Notes: generated from the letters alone by a model not told the origin. Positions 8,442 through 17,082 are shown, numbered from the stretch's first letter. The stretch: 40,783 bases of DNA from Burkholderiales bacterium (GCA_017302505.1 JAFLDH010000012.1:1-40783), one strand, 5' to 3'. Made by a program: numbers and translations.

Positions 8442-9686
8442 TCAGGGGAGGGGAGGCCAGTCGTGGTCGAGTCCGAGGTCGCGGAGGCCGCGGCGGAGTT
8501 GGCGGAGATCCCAGAGCTGCAGCCGCCCCAGCGCGCCGGTGCCGGCCAGCCGGGCGCCGTCGGGGGAGAACCCGATCGCCCGGAGCGGGGTCGGGCCGGG
8601 GAGCTGGAGCAGGCCGAGGGGGCGGAAGGTCCGCAGGTCGACGAGCTGGACGGTGGACTGGTCGCAGACGACGGCCAGGATGCGGCTGTCCGGGGAGAAG
8701 GCCGCGGCGCCGAGGAGGGGACGGTTCTCCGGGATGGGCAGGGCGGGAGCGGGGGACCAGGTGCCGACGGCGTGGAGGCCGAAGGCGTCGCCGAAGGTCG
8801 CGAGCCATTGTCCGTCCGGGCTGAACGCGGCCCTGGGTTCGGCGCCGGCGGGGACGACGAGGACGCCGCGGCCGGTGGCGACCTCCCAGACGCGCACCTG
8901 GCGGTCGGCGGCGCTGGCGGTCTGCCGGTCCGCCTGCTGCAGCGCCCAGCCGGCCAGCAGGTGGTCGAAATCGTCGCCGCCCAGCGCGGCGTCGCCGCCG
9001 GTGGCCACCACCTCGAATACGCCCTTGCTCAGGCGCAGCAGCGACACATCGAAGGTGCCCCCGCCCAGGTCGTAGACGGCATACAGGCCTTCGCTGCCGT
9101 GGTCCAGCCCGTAGGCCACGGCCGCAGCGGTGGGCTCGTTGATCAGGCGCAGCACGTTCAGCCCGGCCAGTTGCGCCGCATCCTTGGTGGCCTGGCGCTG
9201 CGCGTCGTCGAAATAGGCCGGCACGGTGATCACCGCGCCGAACAGCTCGTCGTCGAAGCTGTCCTCAGCGCGCTGGCGCAGCGTGGCCAGGATCTCGGCC
9301 GACACCTCGACCGCCGTCTTCAGCCCCTGGCGGGTGCGCACCGCCACCATGCCGGGCTGGTCGACCAGCTCATAGGGCAGCTGCGCGGCGCCAGCCACGT
9401 CAGCCAGGCGACGGCCCATCAGCCGCTTGGCCGAGGCGATGCAGTCACCCGCATGCTCGGCCTGCAGCGCGCGCGCCGCATAGCCCACCTGGCGGCGCTG
9501 GCCGTCCAGGTAGCAGACCACCGACGGCAGCAGCACGCGGCCCTGCGTGTCGGGCAGGCATTCGGGCACGCCGTGGCGCAGCGCCGCCACCAGCGAATGG
9601 GTGGTGCCCAGGTCGATGCCCACCGCGATGCGGCGCTGGTGCGGGTCGGGCGCCTGGCCGGGTTCGGAAATCTGCAGCAGCGCCAT
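8442..9686 (-). CDS. Chimeric reading frame: HscA N-terminus fused to a WD40 tail
   Basis: Residues 1-255 are a normal start of HscA, the Hsp70 chaperone for Fe-S cluster transfer from IscU. The nucleotide-binding-domain motifs are IDLGTTHS (phosphate 1), [21 protein letters not shown] and [11 protein letters not shown] (phosphate 2). At about residue 256 (base 8921) the Hsp70 sequence stops. The rest ([33 protein letters not shown], ending [14 protein letters not shown]) is a three-blade WD40 tail of the Verrucomicrobiota/Planctomycetota type. Missing from HscA are the second half of the ATPase domain and the whole substrate-binding domain, so chaperone function is impossible. The ATG at 9686 follows hscB by 27 bp as in a normal isc operon. 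The fusion is in frame, but a misjoined assembly is the likeliest cause. Confidence 0.85.
   Translation of the reverse strand: MALLQISEPGQAPDPHQRRIAVGIDLGTTHSLVAALRHGVPECLPDTQGRVLLPSVVCYLDGQRRQVGYAARALQAEHAGDCIASAKRLMGRRLADVAGAAQLPYELVDQPGMVAVRTRQGLKTAVEVSAEILATLRQRAEDSFDDELFGAVITVPAYFDDAQRQATKDAAQLAGLNVLRLINEPTAAAVAYGLDHGSEGLYAVYDLGGGTFDVSLLRLSKGVFEVVATGGDAALGGDDFDHLLAGWALQQADRQTASAADRQVRVWEVATGRGVLVVPAGAEPRAAFSPDGQWLATFGDAFGLHAVGTWSPAPALPIPENRPLLGAAAFSPDSRILAVVCDQSTVQLVDLRTFRPLGLLQLPGPTPLRAIGFSPDGARLAGTGALGRLQLWDLRQLRRGLRDLGLDHDWPPLP
8621..8717. repeat. 97-bp perfect direct repeat, copy 2
   Basis: This segment is identical to bases 1-97, in the same orientation and same coding frame. It encodes the blade containing [13 protein letters not shown] in the WD40 tail. 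Similarity to copy 1 continues imperfectly to about 8742 on the right. The left limit of the repeat cannot be determined because copy 1 is cut by the window edge. Confidence 0.9.
8900..8935. other. Junction between betaproteobacterial and Verrucomicrobiota-like DNA
   Basis: Within this interval the minus-strand protein changes from Hsp70 sequence (GWALQQ) to WD40 sequence (VRVWEVATG). The intermediate residues [12 protein letters not shown] contain ADRQ twice, encoded by near-identical bases, so a short microhomology sits exactly at the switch and blurs the break point. All genes to the right fit Burkholderiales synteny. All genes to the left have Verrucomicrobiota-like architecture. No integrase, insertion sequence or tRNA lies nearby. 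Confidence 0.75.
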
Positions 9687-9713
9687 GTGATCAGGAAGGC
9701 ATCGCGTTCAGGG

Positions 9714-10232
9714 TCAGGCGTCCAGCGCGTCGAGGCGGCGCTCCAGATCGTCACGGAAACGGCGCAGGAACATCAGCGCGCGCACCTGCCCGGCCGCGGC
9801 CTGCGCGTCGCCTTGGGCGTCCAGCGCCTGCTGCAGCCGTTGCAGCAGCGCCTGTTCGTCGCGGTCCAGCTGGTCGTGCAGCGCCTGCAGCGCCGCGGCG
9901 TCGCGCGCCTCGTCCAGGCTTTCGCGCCAGGCCATCTGCTGCATCAGGAAATCGCGCGGCATCGCGGTGTTGCGCTCGGCATCGATCGGCGCGCCGCGGC
10001 GCTCGCACAGGTAGGCGGCGCGGGCCAGCGGGTCCTTCAACCGGCGGTAGGCCTCGTTGACGCGCACCGACCATTGCATGGCCACACGCTGCGCCGCCGC
10101 GCCCTGCGCGGCGAAGCGGTCGGGGTGCACCTCGGCCTGCAGCTCGCGCCAGCGGCGGTCCAGATAAGCCGGGTCCAAGGCGAAGGCTTCGGGCAGGCCG
10201 AAGAGCGTGAAGTCGTCGTCGTCGATGTTCAT
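9714..10232 (-). CDS. hscB: Fe-S cluster co-chaperone HscB (J-domain protein)
   Basis: HscB (172 aa) is the dedicated J-protein that brings IscU to HscA and stimulates its ATPase during cluster release. The N-terminal J-domain starts DFTLFGLPEAF and carries the essential HPD at residues 36-38 (VHPDRF). The C-terminal part (about 80-172) is the three-helix IscU-binding domain. Length matches the family. The ATG at 10232 overlaps the stop of the upstream GNAT gene by four bases (ATGA), which indicates translational coupling. A longer in-frame reading frame extends upstream but has no homology to the family. The next gene downstream is hscA, as expected. Confidence 0.93.
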   Translation of the reverse strand: MNIDDDDFTLFGLPEAFALDPAYLDRRWRELQAEVHPDRFAAQGAAAQRVAMQWSVRVNEAYRRLKDPLARAAYLCERRGAPIDAERNTAMPRDFLMQQMAWRESLDEARDAAALQALHDQLDRDEQALLQRLQQALDAQGDAQAAAGQVRALMFLRRFRDDLERRLDALDA

Positions 10233-10735
10233 CGCGAAAGGCGCTTCTCGAGAAACAGCGACAGCCCGTTGTCGGGGTAGCCTGCGAAAGCCGGCCGATC
10301 GCGATAGCCGGCGCGGCGGTACAGCGCCACCGCGGCCTGCTGCGCGGCGCCGGTTTCCAGCAGCGCGCGGCCATAGCCTTCGGCCACCAAGCGCTGTTCC
10401 AGCGCGGCCAGCAGCGCCGCGCCGATGCCCTGCCCGCGCGCCGCCGGGTCGACCATCATGCGCTTGATCTCGCCATAGGCTTCGCCGCCTGTGGCGGCCT
10501 CGCCGGGGCGGCGACGGAAGGCGCCACAGCCAAGCACCCGGCCCTGGCGGCGCGCCACCAGGAAGCAGATGTCCGGTGCCTGCAGCGCGTCCAGCCCCAG
10601 GATGTGGTTGTGCTGCGGCTCGTACAGCTCGCCCAGGTAGGCGTCCAGCGCCTGCAGCAGCGCGCGCACGGCCGGTTGGTCCGGGCTTTCGCGGCGGATG
10701 TCCAGGGGGGCGTCGGTAAGGGTGGGCGGGGCCAT
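10229..10735 (-). CDS. GNAT-family N-acetyltransferase within the isc operon
   Basis: This 168-aa single-domain protein has the GNAT fold: conserved motif A with the acetyl-CoA pyrophosphate-binding loop RGQGIGAALL, preceded by the strand EIKRMMVDP, and a C-terminal ALYRRAGY segment typical of motif B. Related proteins acetylate small amines, antibiotics or protein termini; the substrate here cannot be read from sequence. It lies between iscA (58 bp gap) and hscB (4-bp overlap), so it is probably co-transcribed with Fe-S genes. This is not a canonical member of the isc operon. The ATG at 10735 gives a normal family length. Confidence 0.82.
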   Translation of the reverse strand: MAPPTLTDAPLDIRRESPDQPAVRALLQALDAYLGELYEPQHNHILGLDALQAPDICFLVARRQGRVLGCGAFRRRPGEAATGGEAYGEIKRMMVDPAARGQGIGAALLAALEQRLVAEGYGRALLETGAAQQAAVALYRRAGYRDRPAFAGYPDNGLSLFLEKRLSR

Positions 10736-10793
10736 GGGCGGGCCGAGAAGGGAACACAGCGCGCGCCGTTACCGGCCGCCGCGCCAGACTGCG

Positions 10794-11117
10794 TCAGACG
10801 CGGAACGATTCTCCGCAGCCGCAGCGGTCCTTCTCGCGAGGATTGTGGAACTTGAAGCCTTCGTTCAGGCCTTCGCGCACGAAATCGAGTTCGGTGCCGT
10901 CCAGGTAGGGCAGGCTCTTCGGGTCGATCAGGACCTTGACGCCATGGCCTTCGAACACCAGGTCTTCGGGCGCCACCTCGTCGGCGTACTCGAGCTTGTA
11001 GGCCAGGCCCGAGCAGCCGGTGGTCTTGACGCCCAGCCGCACGCCCACGCCCTTGCCGCGCTTGTGGATGTAGCGCGTGACGTGGCGGGCCGCGGCCTCG
11101 GTCAGGGTGACGGCCAT
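10794..11117 (-). CDS. iscA: A-type Fe-S carrier protein IscA
   Basis: IscA (107 aa) is an A-type carrier that delivers clusters to apo-targets, especially [4Fe-4S] enzymes under aerobic conditions. The three cluster/iron ligands are present at the classical positions Cys35 (TTGCSG), Cys99 and Cys101 (CGCGES). Family length is 107 aa. An in-frame extension upstream to 11303 lies inside iscU and is not used; the ATG at 11117 is two bases from the iscU stop. The order iscU-iscA is conserved. Confidence 0.95.
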   Translation of the reverse strand: MAVTLTEAAARHVTRYIHKRGKGVGVRLGVKTTGCSGLAYKLEYADEVAPEDLVFEGHGVKVLIDPKSLPYLDGTELDFVREGLNEGFKFHNPREKDRCGCGESFRV

Positions 11118-11119
11118 CT

Positions 11120-11530
11120 TCAGTGCGCCTGTTCGCTGCCTTCGGGCTGGCCGTGCTTGGCCTTGTAGTCCTGCACCGCGGCCTTGATGGCGTCTTCGGC
11201 CAGGATCGAGCAGTGGATCTTCACCGGCGGCAGCGCCAGCTCCTGCGCGATCTGCGTGTTCTTGATGTCCAGCGCCTGGTCGAGCGACTTGCCCTTGACC
11301 CATTCGGTCACCAGCGAGGACGAGGCGATGGCCGAGCCGCAGCCGTAGGTCTTGAAGCGCGCATCCTCGATCAGCCCGGTGGCCGGGTTGACCTTGATCT
11401 GCAGCTTCATCACGTCGCCGCAGGCCGGTGCACCGACCATGCCGGTGCCAACGCTGTCATCGCCCTTGTCGAAGGAACCGACGTTGCGCGGGTTCTCGTA
11501 GTGATCGACGACCTTGTCGCTGTATGCCAT
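11120..11530 (-). CDS. iscU: Fe-S cluster scaffold protein IscU
   Basis: IscU (136 aa) is the scaffold on which [2Fe-2S] clusters are built from iron and IscS-derived sulfur. It carries the three ligand cysteines Cys37 (APACGD), Cys64 (YGCGSA) and Cys107 (IHCS), the conserved Asp39, and the LPPVK motif (100-104) recognised by HscA. The N-terminus [18 protein letters not shown] is typical. An AGGAG ribosome-binding site precedes the ATG. The gene sits 22 bp after iscS and 2 bp before iscA. Confidence 0.97.
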   Translation of the reverse strand: MAYSDKVVDHYENPRNVGSFDKGDDSVGTGMVGAPACGDVMKLQIKVNPATGLIEDARFKTYGCGSAIASSSLVTEWVKGKSLDQALDIKNTQIAQELALPPVKIHCSILAEDAIKAAVQDYKAKHGQPEGSEQAH

Positions 11531-11552
11531 GTCGTTCTCCTGTTGCTCTGGT

Positions 11553-12767
11553 TCAGTGGGCAGCCCACTGGATGGTGTTGAGGTCGACGCCGTCCTTGTA
11601 CATCTCCCACAGCGGCGACAGTTCGCGCAGCTTGGCGACCTGTTCCTGCAGCGTCTTGACGGCGTAGTCGATCTCGGCCTCGGTGGTGAAACGGCCGATG
11701 GTCATGCGCAGTGAAGAGTGCGCGAGTTCGTCACTGCGGCCCAGCGCGCGCAGCACGTAGCTGGGCTCCAGGCTGGCCGAGGTGCAGGCCGAGCCGGACG
11801 AGACGGCGATGCCCTTCACGCCCATGATCAGCGACTCGCCCTCGACGAAGTTGAAGGACATGTTCAGGTTGTGCGGCACGCGGCGTTCCAGGTCGCCGTT
11901 GACGAAGGTCTGCTCGATGTCCGCCAGGCCGCGCAGCAGCCGCTGCTGCAGCATGCGGATGCGCTCACGCTCGGCCCCCATCTCGGCCCGGGAGATGGCG
12001 AAGGCCTCGCCCATGCCGACGATCTGGTGCGTGGGCAGCGTGCCCGAGCGCATGCCGCGCTCATGGCCGCCGCCATGCATCTGCGCCTCGATGCGCACGC
12101 GCGGCTTGCGCCGCACGTACAGCGCGCCCACGCCCTTGGGGCCGTAGGTCTTGTGCGAGGCCAGGCTCATCAGGTCGACCGGCAGATTGGCCAGGTCGAT
12201 GTCCACCTTGCCGGTGGCCTGCGCGGCATCGACATGGAAGACGATGCCGCGCTCGCGGCACATCCTACCGATGGCGACGATGTCCTGGATGACGCCGATC
12301 TCGTTGTTGACCAGCATCACCGACACGAGGATGGTGTCCTTGCGCAGCGAATCCTTCAGCTTGTCCAAATCGAGCAGGCCGTCTTCCTGCACGTCCAGGT
12401 AGGTGGCCTCGAAGCCCTGGCGTTCCAGCTCGCGCACCGTGTCCAGCACCGCCTTGTGCTCGGTCTTCACCGTGACGATATGCTTGCCGCGCGACTGGTA
12501 GAAGTGCGCCGCGCCCTTCAGCGCCAGGTTGATCGATTCGGTGGCGCCGCTGGTCCAGACGATCTCGCGCGGGTCGGCCCCCACCAGCGCCGCCACCTGG
12601 CCGCGGGCGCGTTCCACGGCTTCTTCCGCTTCCCAGCCCCAGGCATGGCTGCGCGAGGCCGGGTTGCCGAAGTGCTCGCGCAGCCACGGCAGCATCGCGT
12701 CGACCACGCGCGGGTCGCACGGCGTGGTGGCGCCGTAGTCCATGTAGATCGGGAAATGTGGCGTCAT
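11553..12767 (-). CDS. iscS: Cysteine desulfurase IscS
   Basis: IscS is a PLP enzyme that removes sulfur from cysteine and passes it as persulfide to IscU and to tRNA thiolation partners. From the ATG at 12767 the protein has 404 aa. The PLP lysine is Lys206 (SHKTYGPKG) and the persulfide cysteine is Cys328 ([10 protein letters not shown]), the same numbers as in E. coli IscS. A TTG two codons upstream (12773) gives a longer frame but breaks that register. The C-terminal tail [10 protein letters not shown] is the classical IscU-contacting end. The gene is 49 bp after iscR. Confidence 0.97.
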   Translation of the reverse strand: MTPHFPIYMDYGATTPCDPRVVDAMLPWLREHFGNPASRSHAWGWEAEEAVERARGQVAALVGADPREIVWTSGATESINLALKGAAHFYQSRGKHIVTVKTEHKAVLDTVRELERQGFEATYLDVQEDGLLDLDKLKDSLRKDTILVSVMLVNNEIGVIQDIVAIGRMCRERGIVFHVDAAQATGKVDIDLANLPVDLMSLASHKTYGPKGVGALYVRRKPRVRIEAQMHGGGHERGMRSGTLPTHQIVGMGEAFAISRAEMGAERERIRMLQQRLLRGLADIEQTFVNGDLERRVPHNLNMSFNFVEGESLIMGVKGIAVSSGSACTSASLEPSYVLRALGRSDELAHSSLRMTIGRFTTEAEIDYAVKTLQEQVAKLRELSPLWEMYKDGVDLNTIQWAAH

Positions 12768-12816
12768 GGTCAAGGGATTGATTGTCGGTCCATGGCCGGG
12801 AGGCCCCGGTGGAGAC

Positions 12817-13350
12817 TTATTTGCTGACGGCGTTGCCCAGTGCGAAGACCGAATTCGGCGCGGTCACCTTGATCGGCCGGACCACCGGCTGCGTCGAGAT
12901 GGCCCGCTTGACCGGCGTGTCCTGCACCGACACGCCCTTGGCGATCTGGTCGTCGACCAGCTTCTTCAGCGAGATCGAGTCCAGGTATTCGATCATCTTG
13001 GCGTTCAGGCTGGCCCACAGGTCGTGGGTCATGCAGCGGCCTGATTCGTCGCCCATGCAGTTTTCCTTGCCTGCGCAGCCGGTGGCATCGATCGGCTCGT
13101 CGACGGCGACGATGATGTCGGCCACGGTAATCTCGGCCGCGCCGCGGCCCAGCGAGTAGCCGCCACCCGGCCCGCGGGTGCTTTCAACCAGTTCGTGGCG
13201 GCGCAGCTTGCCGAACAGCTGCTCCAGGTAGGACAGCGAGATCTGCTGGCGCTGGCTGATCGCGGCCAGGGCCACGGGCCCGGCGTGGGAGCGCAGGCCC
13301 AGGTCGATCATCGCAGTGACGGCAAAACGGCCTTTGGTGGTCAGACGCAT
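12817..13350 (-). CDS. iscR: Fe-S responsive transcription regulator IscR
   Basis: IscR (177 aa, Rrf2 family) carries a [2Fe-2S] cluster and represses the isc operon when clusters are plentiful. The N-terminal winged helix begins [11 protein letters not shown], with the recognition region [13 protein letters not shown]. The ligands are Cys92, Cys98, Cys106 and probably His109; spacing of the last two is two residues longer than in E. coli. The start is the ATG at 13350, preceded by GGAG at a good distance; a TTG at 13362 is inside that binding site. Three operator-like sequences lie upstream, which fits autoregulation. The Ala/Val-rich tail (about 135-177) is longer than the E. coli one. Confidence 0.95.
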   Translation of the reverse strand: MRLTTKGRFAVTAMIDLGLRSHAGPVALAAISQRQQISLSYLEQLFGKLRRHELVESTRGPGGGYSLGRGAAEITVADIIVAVDEPIDATGCAGKENCMGDESGRCMTHDLWASLNAKMIEYLDSISLKKLVDDQIAKGVSVQDTPVKRAISTQPVVRPIKVTAPNSVFALGNAVSK

Positions 13351-13460
13351 CGATTTCTCCAATCAGCCTCGCGGCAAGACAGCAAACAGACAATCGGGTG
13401 GCAACTTCAGGACCGCTACTTGGCAGGGCTTCGGAGAGAACCAGGGGTTTACCCTGGCGT

Positions 13461-13485
13461 GATTCCTACTAACGCAGTCAAGTAT
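13461..13485 (-). promoter_or_regulatory. IscR type-1 operator candidate, proximal
   Basis: On the minus strand this reads ATACTTGACT, a 3-4 base spacer, then TTAGTAGGAAT. It matches most positions of the type-1 IscR consensus (ATA-S-YY-GACT ... YAGTC-RR), including the full ATA and GACT of the left half. It lies about 110 bp upstream of the iscR start. It was matched by eye. Confidence 0.55.
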
Positions 13486-13489
13486 AGCC

Positions 13490-13514
13490 GATCCCGACTG
13501 TTTTGGTCGAGATT
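13490..13514 (-). promoter_or_regulatory. IscR type-1 operator candidate, best match
   Basis: The minus strand carries CTCGACC, three A residues, then ACAGTCGGGA: both inner half-sites, the A-rich spacer and the GGG/CTC flanks of the type-1 consensus are present. Its centre is 29 bp from the proximal site. The hexamer TATACT (minus strand, 13482-13487) just downstream could serve as the -10 of the iscR promoter, so binding here would cover the -35 region. This is how Fe-S-loaded IscR represses in E. coli (family knowledge). Confidence 0.65.
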
Positions 13515-13529
13515 GAACTGAAGAGTTCC

Positions 13530-13550
13530 CTATTCCGACTAAGGAGTAGG
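13530..13550 (-). promoter_or_regulatory. Partial IscR-type operator, distal
   Basis: The minus strand contains TTAGTCGGAATAG, a good right half-site, preceded by CCTACTCC, an imperfect left half with the spacer one base short. It ends 12 bp before the uvrB stop codon. It may be a third, weaker site in the iscR control region or chance similarity. Confidence 0.35.
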
Positions 13551-13561
13551 GGCCAAGACCA

Positions 13562-15649
13562 TCAGGCCGCTGGCAGGTCGCGCACCGTGGCGCCGAAGGC
13601 CTGCTCGCGCAGCAGCGCCAGCTGGTCGCGCACGCGGGCGGCCTTCTCGAATTCCAGGTTGCGGGCGTGTTCGAGCATCTGCTTTTCCAGCAGCTTGATG
13701 CGCTTGCCCAGGTCCTTCTCGTTCATCGACTCGACCTCGGCCGCCGCCTGGGCGTTCTTCAGGTCGTCGCGCGCGGTCTTGTCGGAGACCACGCCGTCGA
13801 TCATCTCGCGCACCTGCTTGGCGATGCTGCGCGGCGTGATGCCCTGCTCCACGTTGTGCGCTGTCTGCTTGGTGCGGCGGCGTGCGGTCTCGTCCAGCGC
13901 GCGGCGCATCGAGTCGGTGATCTGGTCGGCATACAGGATCGCCCGGCCGTTCAGGTGCCGCGCCGCACGGCCGATGGTCTGGATCAGCGAGCGTTCCGAG
14001 CGCAGGAAGCCTTCCTTGTCGGCATCCAGGATGGCCACCAGGCTCACCTCGGGAATGTCCAGGCCCTCGCGCAGCAGGTTGATGCCCACCAGCACGTCGA
14101 AGATGCCCAACCGCAGGTCGCGGATGATCTCCACCCGCTCCACCGTGTCGACGTCGCTGTGCAGGTAGCGCACCTTGACGCCGTTGTCGGCCAGGTATTC
14201 GGTCAGCTGCTCGGCCATGCGCTTGGTCAGCGTGGTGATCAGCACGCGCTCGCCGCGCTGCACGCAGTCGCGGATCTCCTGCAGCACGTCGTCCACCTGG
14301 GTGGCGGCCGGCCGCACGGTGACGTCGGGGTCGACCAGGCCGGTTGGCCGCACCAGCTGCTCCACCACCTGGCCGGCGTGCGTCTTCTCGTAGTCGGCCG
14401 GCGTGGCCGAGACGAACACCGCCTGGCGCATCTTCCGTTCGAACTCGTCGAACTTCAGCGGCCGGTTGTCCAGCGCGCTGGGCAGGCGGAAGCCATATTC
14501 CACCAGCGTGGTCTTGCGCGCCCGGTCGCCGTTGTACATGCCGCCCAGCTGGCCGATCAGCACATGGCTCTCGTCCAGGAACATCACCGTGTCCGGCGGC
14601 AGGTAGTCCACCAGCGTGGGCGGCGGGTCGCCGGGCGCGGCGCCGCTCAGGTGCCGGGTGTAGTTCTCGATGCCCTTGCAGTGGCCCACCTCCTGCAGCA
14701 TCTCCAGGTCGAAGCGGGTGCGCTGCTCCAGGCGCTGCGCCTCCACCAGCTTGCCGGCCTTGACCAGCTCGTCCAGGCGTTCGCGCAGCTCGGCCTTGAT
14801 GGTGTCGATGGCCGCGAGCACGCGGTCGCGCGGTGTCACGTAGTGGCTGCTGGGGTAGACGGTGAAGCGCGGGATCTTCTGCCGGATGCGGCCGGTCAGG
14901 GGGTCCAGCAGCTGCAGGCTCTCGACCTCGTCGTCGAAGAGCTCGACGCGCAGCGCCAGCTCGCTGTGCTCGGCCGGGAAGACGTCGATGGTGTCGCCGC
15001 GCACGCGGAAGCTGCCGCGCGAGAAGTCGGTCTCGTTGCGCTGGTACTGCATGCGGATCAGCTGCGCGATCACGTCGCGCTGGCCCATCTTGTCGCCCAC
15101 CCGCAGCGTCATCACCATGCGGTGGTAGTCCTGTGGGTTGCCGATGCCGTAGATCGCGCTGACGCTGGCCACGATGACCACGTCGCGCCGCTCCAGCAGG
15201 CTCTTGGTGGCCGACAGGCGCATCTGCTCGATGTGCTCGTTGATCGAGCTGTCCTTCTCGATGAACAGGTCGCGCTGCGGCACGTAGGCCTCGGGCTGGT
15301 AGTAGTCGTAGTAGCTGACGAAGTACTCCACCGCGTTCTTCGGGAAGAACTCGCGGAACTCGCTGTACAGCTGCGCCGCCAGCGTCTTGTTCGGCGCGAA
15401 GACGATCGCCGGCCGCCCCAGCCGGGCAATGACGTTGGCCATGGTGAAGGTCTTGCCCGAGCCGGTCACGCCCAGCAGCGTCTGGAAGGCCAGGCCGTCT
15501 TCGATGCCCTCCACCAGTTGGCCGATGGCCTGGGGTTGGTCGCCGGCCGGCGGGTACGGCTGGAAGAGCTGGAAGGGCGAGCCCGGGAAGGACACGAATT
15601 CGCCCGGTACCGCGGGCTCCGGCGCCTGCACCTCGATCAGCTCGGCCAT
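13562..15649 (-). CDS. uvrB: Excinuclease ABC subunit UvrB
   Basis: UvrB (695 aa) is the damage-verifying helicase-like subunit of nucleotide excision repair, acting with UvrA and UvrC. Seen in order: Walker A GVTGSGKT (60-67), the damage-probing beta-hairpin [12 protein letters not shown] (113-124), the DESH Walker B box (359-362), helicase motif [14 protein letters not shown], and a C-terminal UVR domain that contacts UvrC. Length is normal for the family. The ATG at 15649 has a GGAGGG-type binding site. The gene diverges from the aminotransferase gene; I saw no LexA box of the CTG-N10-CAG type between them. Confidence 0.97.
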   Translation of the reverse strand: MAELIEVQAPEPAVPGEFVSFPGSPFQLFQPYPPAGDQPQAIGQLVEGIEDGLAFQTLLGVTGSGKTFTMANVIARLGRPAIVFAPNKTLAAQLYSEFREFFPKNAVEYFVSYYDYYQPEAYVPQRDLFIEKDSSINEHIEQMRLSATKSLLERRDVVIVASVSAIYGIGNPQDYHRMVMTLRVGDKMGQRDVIAQLIRMQYQRNETDFSRGSFRVRGDTIDVFPAEHSELALRVELFDDEVESLQLLDPLTGRIRQKIPRFTVYPSSHYVTPRDRVLAAIDTIKAELRERLDELVKAGKLVEAQRLEQRTRFDLEMLQEVGHCKGIENYTRHLSGAAPGDPPPTLVDYLPPDTVMFLDESHVLIGQLGGMYNGDRARKTTLVEYGFRLPSALDNRPLKFDEFERKMRQAVFVSATPADYEKTHAGQVVEQLVRPTGLVDPDVTVRPAATQVDDVLQEIRDCVQRGERVLITTLTKRMAEQLTEYLADNGVKVRYLHSDVDTVERVEIIRDLRLGIFDVLVGINLLREGLDIPEVSLVAILDADKEGFLRSERSLIQTIGRAARHLNGRAILYADQITDSMRRALDETARRRTKQTAHNVEQGITPRSIAKQVREMIDGVVSDKTARDDLKNAQAAAEVESMNEKDLGKRIKLLEKQMLEHARNLEFEKAARVRDQLALLREQAFGATVRDLPAA

Positions 15650-15662
15650 CGATCCCTCCCCC

Positions 15663-15668
15663 TACAAT
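15663..15668 (+). promoter_or_regulatory. Candidate -10 element for the aminotransferase gene
   Basis: TACAAT lies in the 124-bp divergent region between uvrB and the aminotransferase gene. The same TANAAT form recurs upstream of other plus-strand units in this window. No good -35 hexamer is visible at 16-18 bp. Confidence 0.35.
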
Positions 15669-15773
15669 CGGTGCCGCTGCGTGGCGGCGAAAACCGCACA
15701 GCGTAGCGCACCGCGCCGATTCGCGCACCGGGCCTCCCGGGCCCCCTCTTCCCTGACCCCGAGGTGCTTCCCC

Positions 15774-16970
15774 ATGTCGCTTTTCTCTGCCGTCGAACTG
15801 GCCCCGCGCGACCCGATCCTGGGCATGACCGAACAGTTCAACGCCGATCCCAACCCGGCCAAGGTCAACCTCGGCGTCGGCGTGTACTTCGACGCCAGCG
15901 GCAAGCTTCCGATCCTGCAGTGCGTGCTGACGGCAGAGAAGCAACTGGCCGAGGCGCCCAAGCCGCGCGGCTATCTGCCCATCGACGGTATCCCGGCCTA
16001 TGACCGTGCCGTGCAGGAACTGGTCTTCGGTGCCGACAGCCAGGCGCTGCAAGACGGCCGCGTGGCCACCGTACAGACGCTGGGCGGCACTGGCGGGCTG
16101 AAGGTGGGCGCCGATTTTCTGCAGCGCCTGAACCCCGCGGCCAAGGTGCTGATCAGCGACCCGAGTTGGGAAAACCACCGAGCGCTTTTTCTCCAGGCCG
16201 GCTTCGAGGTGGACACCTACCCGTACTACGACGCTGCGGCGCGTGGCATCCGCTTCGAAGCGATGCTGGCCGCGCTGCAAGCCGCCGCGCCGGGCACGGT
16301 GGTGGTGCTGCACGCCTGCTGCCACAACCCCACAGGCTATGACCTGGACGCCAGCCAATGGACGCAGGTGGTTCAGACCCTCAAGGCGCGGGGCCTGGTG
16401 CCCTTCCTGGACATGGCCTACCAGGGCTTCGGCGACGGCATCGCCGAAGATGGCGCCGCGGTGCAGCAGTTCCTGCAGGCCGGCATGGACTTCCTGGTGG
16501 CCACCTCGTTCTCGAAGAGCTTCTCGCTGTATGGCGAGCGGGTCGGCGCGCTCAGCGTGGTGTGCGGCAGCAAGGATGAAGCGGTGCGCGTGCTTTCGCG
16601 GCTGAAGGTGCTGATCCGTGGCAACTACTCGAACCCGCCAACGCATGGCGCCCAGGTGGTGACCATGGTGCTGACCACGCCTGCGCTGCGCAGCATGTGG
16701 GAGGAAGAGCTGGCTGGCATGCGCCAGCGCATCCGCGGCATGCGCGAGGCCCTCGTCAAGGGCCTAGCCGATGCCGGCATGCAACAGGACATGAGCTTCA
16801 TCCTGCGGCAGAAGGGCATGTTCAGCTACTCCGGGCTCAATGCGGCGCAAATGCAGCGACTGCGCAACGAGTTCGGCGTGTACGGTATCGACTCCGGCCG
16901 CATCTGTGTGGCTGCGCTGAACGAACGCAACCTGGGTCCGGTGGCCGCCGCGGTGGCCCGCGTGGCCTGA
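15774..16970 (+). CDS. tyrB: Aromatic amino acid / aspartate aminotransferase (class I PLP)
   Basis: This is a 398-aa class I aminotransferase that moves the amino group between aromatic amino acids or aspartate and 2-oxoglutarate. The start SAVELAPRDPILGMTEQF is diagnostic for the AspC/TyrB subgroup. The PLP lysine lies in SFSKSFSLYGERVG, the cofactor-contacting Asn in HNPTGYD, and the substrate carboxylate Arg in the C-terminal GRICVAALN. Length fits. The upstream in-frame extension overlaps uvrB antisense and is ignored. AspC and TyrB activities cannot be separated by sequence alone; betaproteobacterial copies are usually annotated as aromatic aminotransferases. Confidence 0.92.
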   Translation: MSLFSAVELAPRDPILGMTEQFNADPNPAKVNLGVGVYFDASGKLPILQCVLTAEKQLAEAPKPRGYLPIDGIPAYDRAVQELVFGADSQALQDGRVATVQTLGGTGGLKVGADFLQRLNPAAKVLISDPSWENHRALFLQAGFEVDTYPYYDAAARGIRFEAMLAALQAAAPGTVVVLHACCHNPTGYDLDASQWTQVVQTLKARGLVPFLDMAYQGFGDGIAEDGAAVQQFLQAGMDFLVATSFSKSFSLYGERVGALSVVCGSKDEAVRVLSRLKVLIRGNYSNPPTHGAQVVTMVLTTPALRSMWEEELAGMRQRIRGMREALVKGLADAGMQQDMSFILRQKGMFSYSGLNAAQMQRLRNEFGVYGIDSGRICVAALNERNLGPVAAAVARVA

Positions 16971-17002
16971 GATTCAGGCTGGTGTCCGAACGGCTTTGGG
17001 TT

Positions 17003-17023
17003 CATAATTGCTGCACTGCAACA
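17003..17023 (+). promoter_or_regulatory. Candidate phaZ promoter with overlapping palindrome
   Basis: CATAAT (17003-17008) is a plausible -10 element 75 bp before phaZ. It is followed immediately by TGCTGCACTGCAACA (17009-17023), an almost perfect inverted repeat around a central C. TGC/GCA-rich palindromes are the known target type of the PHB-sensing repressor PhaR, so control by PhaR is plausible but inferred. The -35 region is weak. Confidence 0.4.
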
Positions 17024-17082
17024 TTCTTGCTTGGCCAGCCGTGCGGACGATGGGCGCTGGCGCCTTCTGGAGACACTGACTC

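Noticed and set aside
8163-10280. A 705-codon plus-strand frame opposite hscA and hscB
   Set aside because: It lies antisense to well-supported Fe-S genes and crosses the chimeric junction; that it stays open is a GC effect.
13330-13362. Longer IscR start at the TTG at 13362
   Set aside because: TTG GAG AAA TCG is the ribosome-binding region of the ATG at 13350; starting at ATG restores Cys92 and Cys98 numbering.
15650-15773. Possible LexA/SOS box in the uvrB divergent region
   Set aside because: CTGC...ACAG-like bases are present, but spacing and core do not match the CTGT-N8-ACAG form, so SOS control was not called.
13539-16646. A 1,035-codon minus-strand open frame
   Set aside because: It covers uvrB in another frame and the aminotransferase gene antisense; the uvrB and tyrB frames have full conserved motifs, this one has none.
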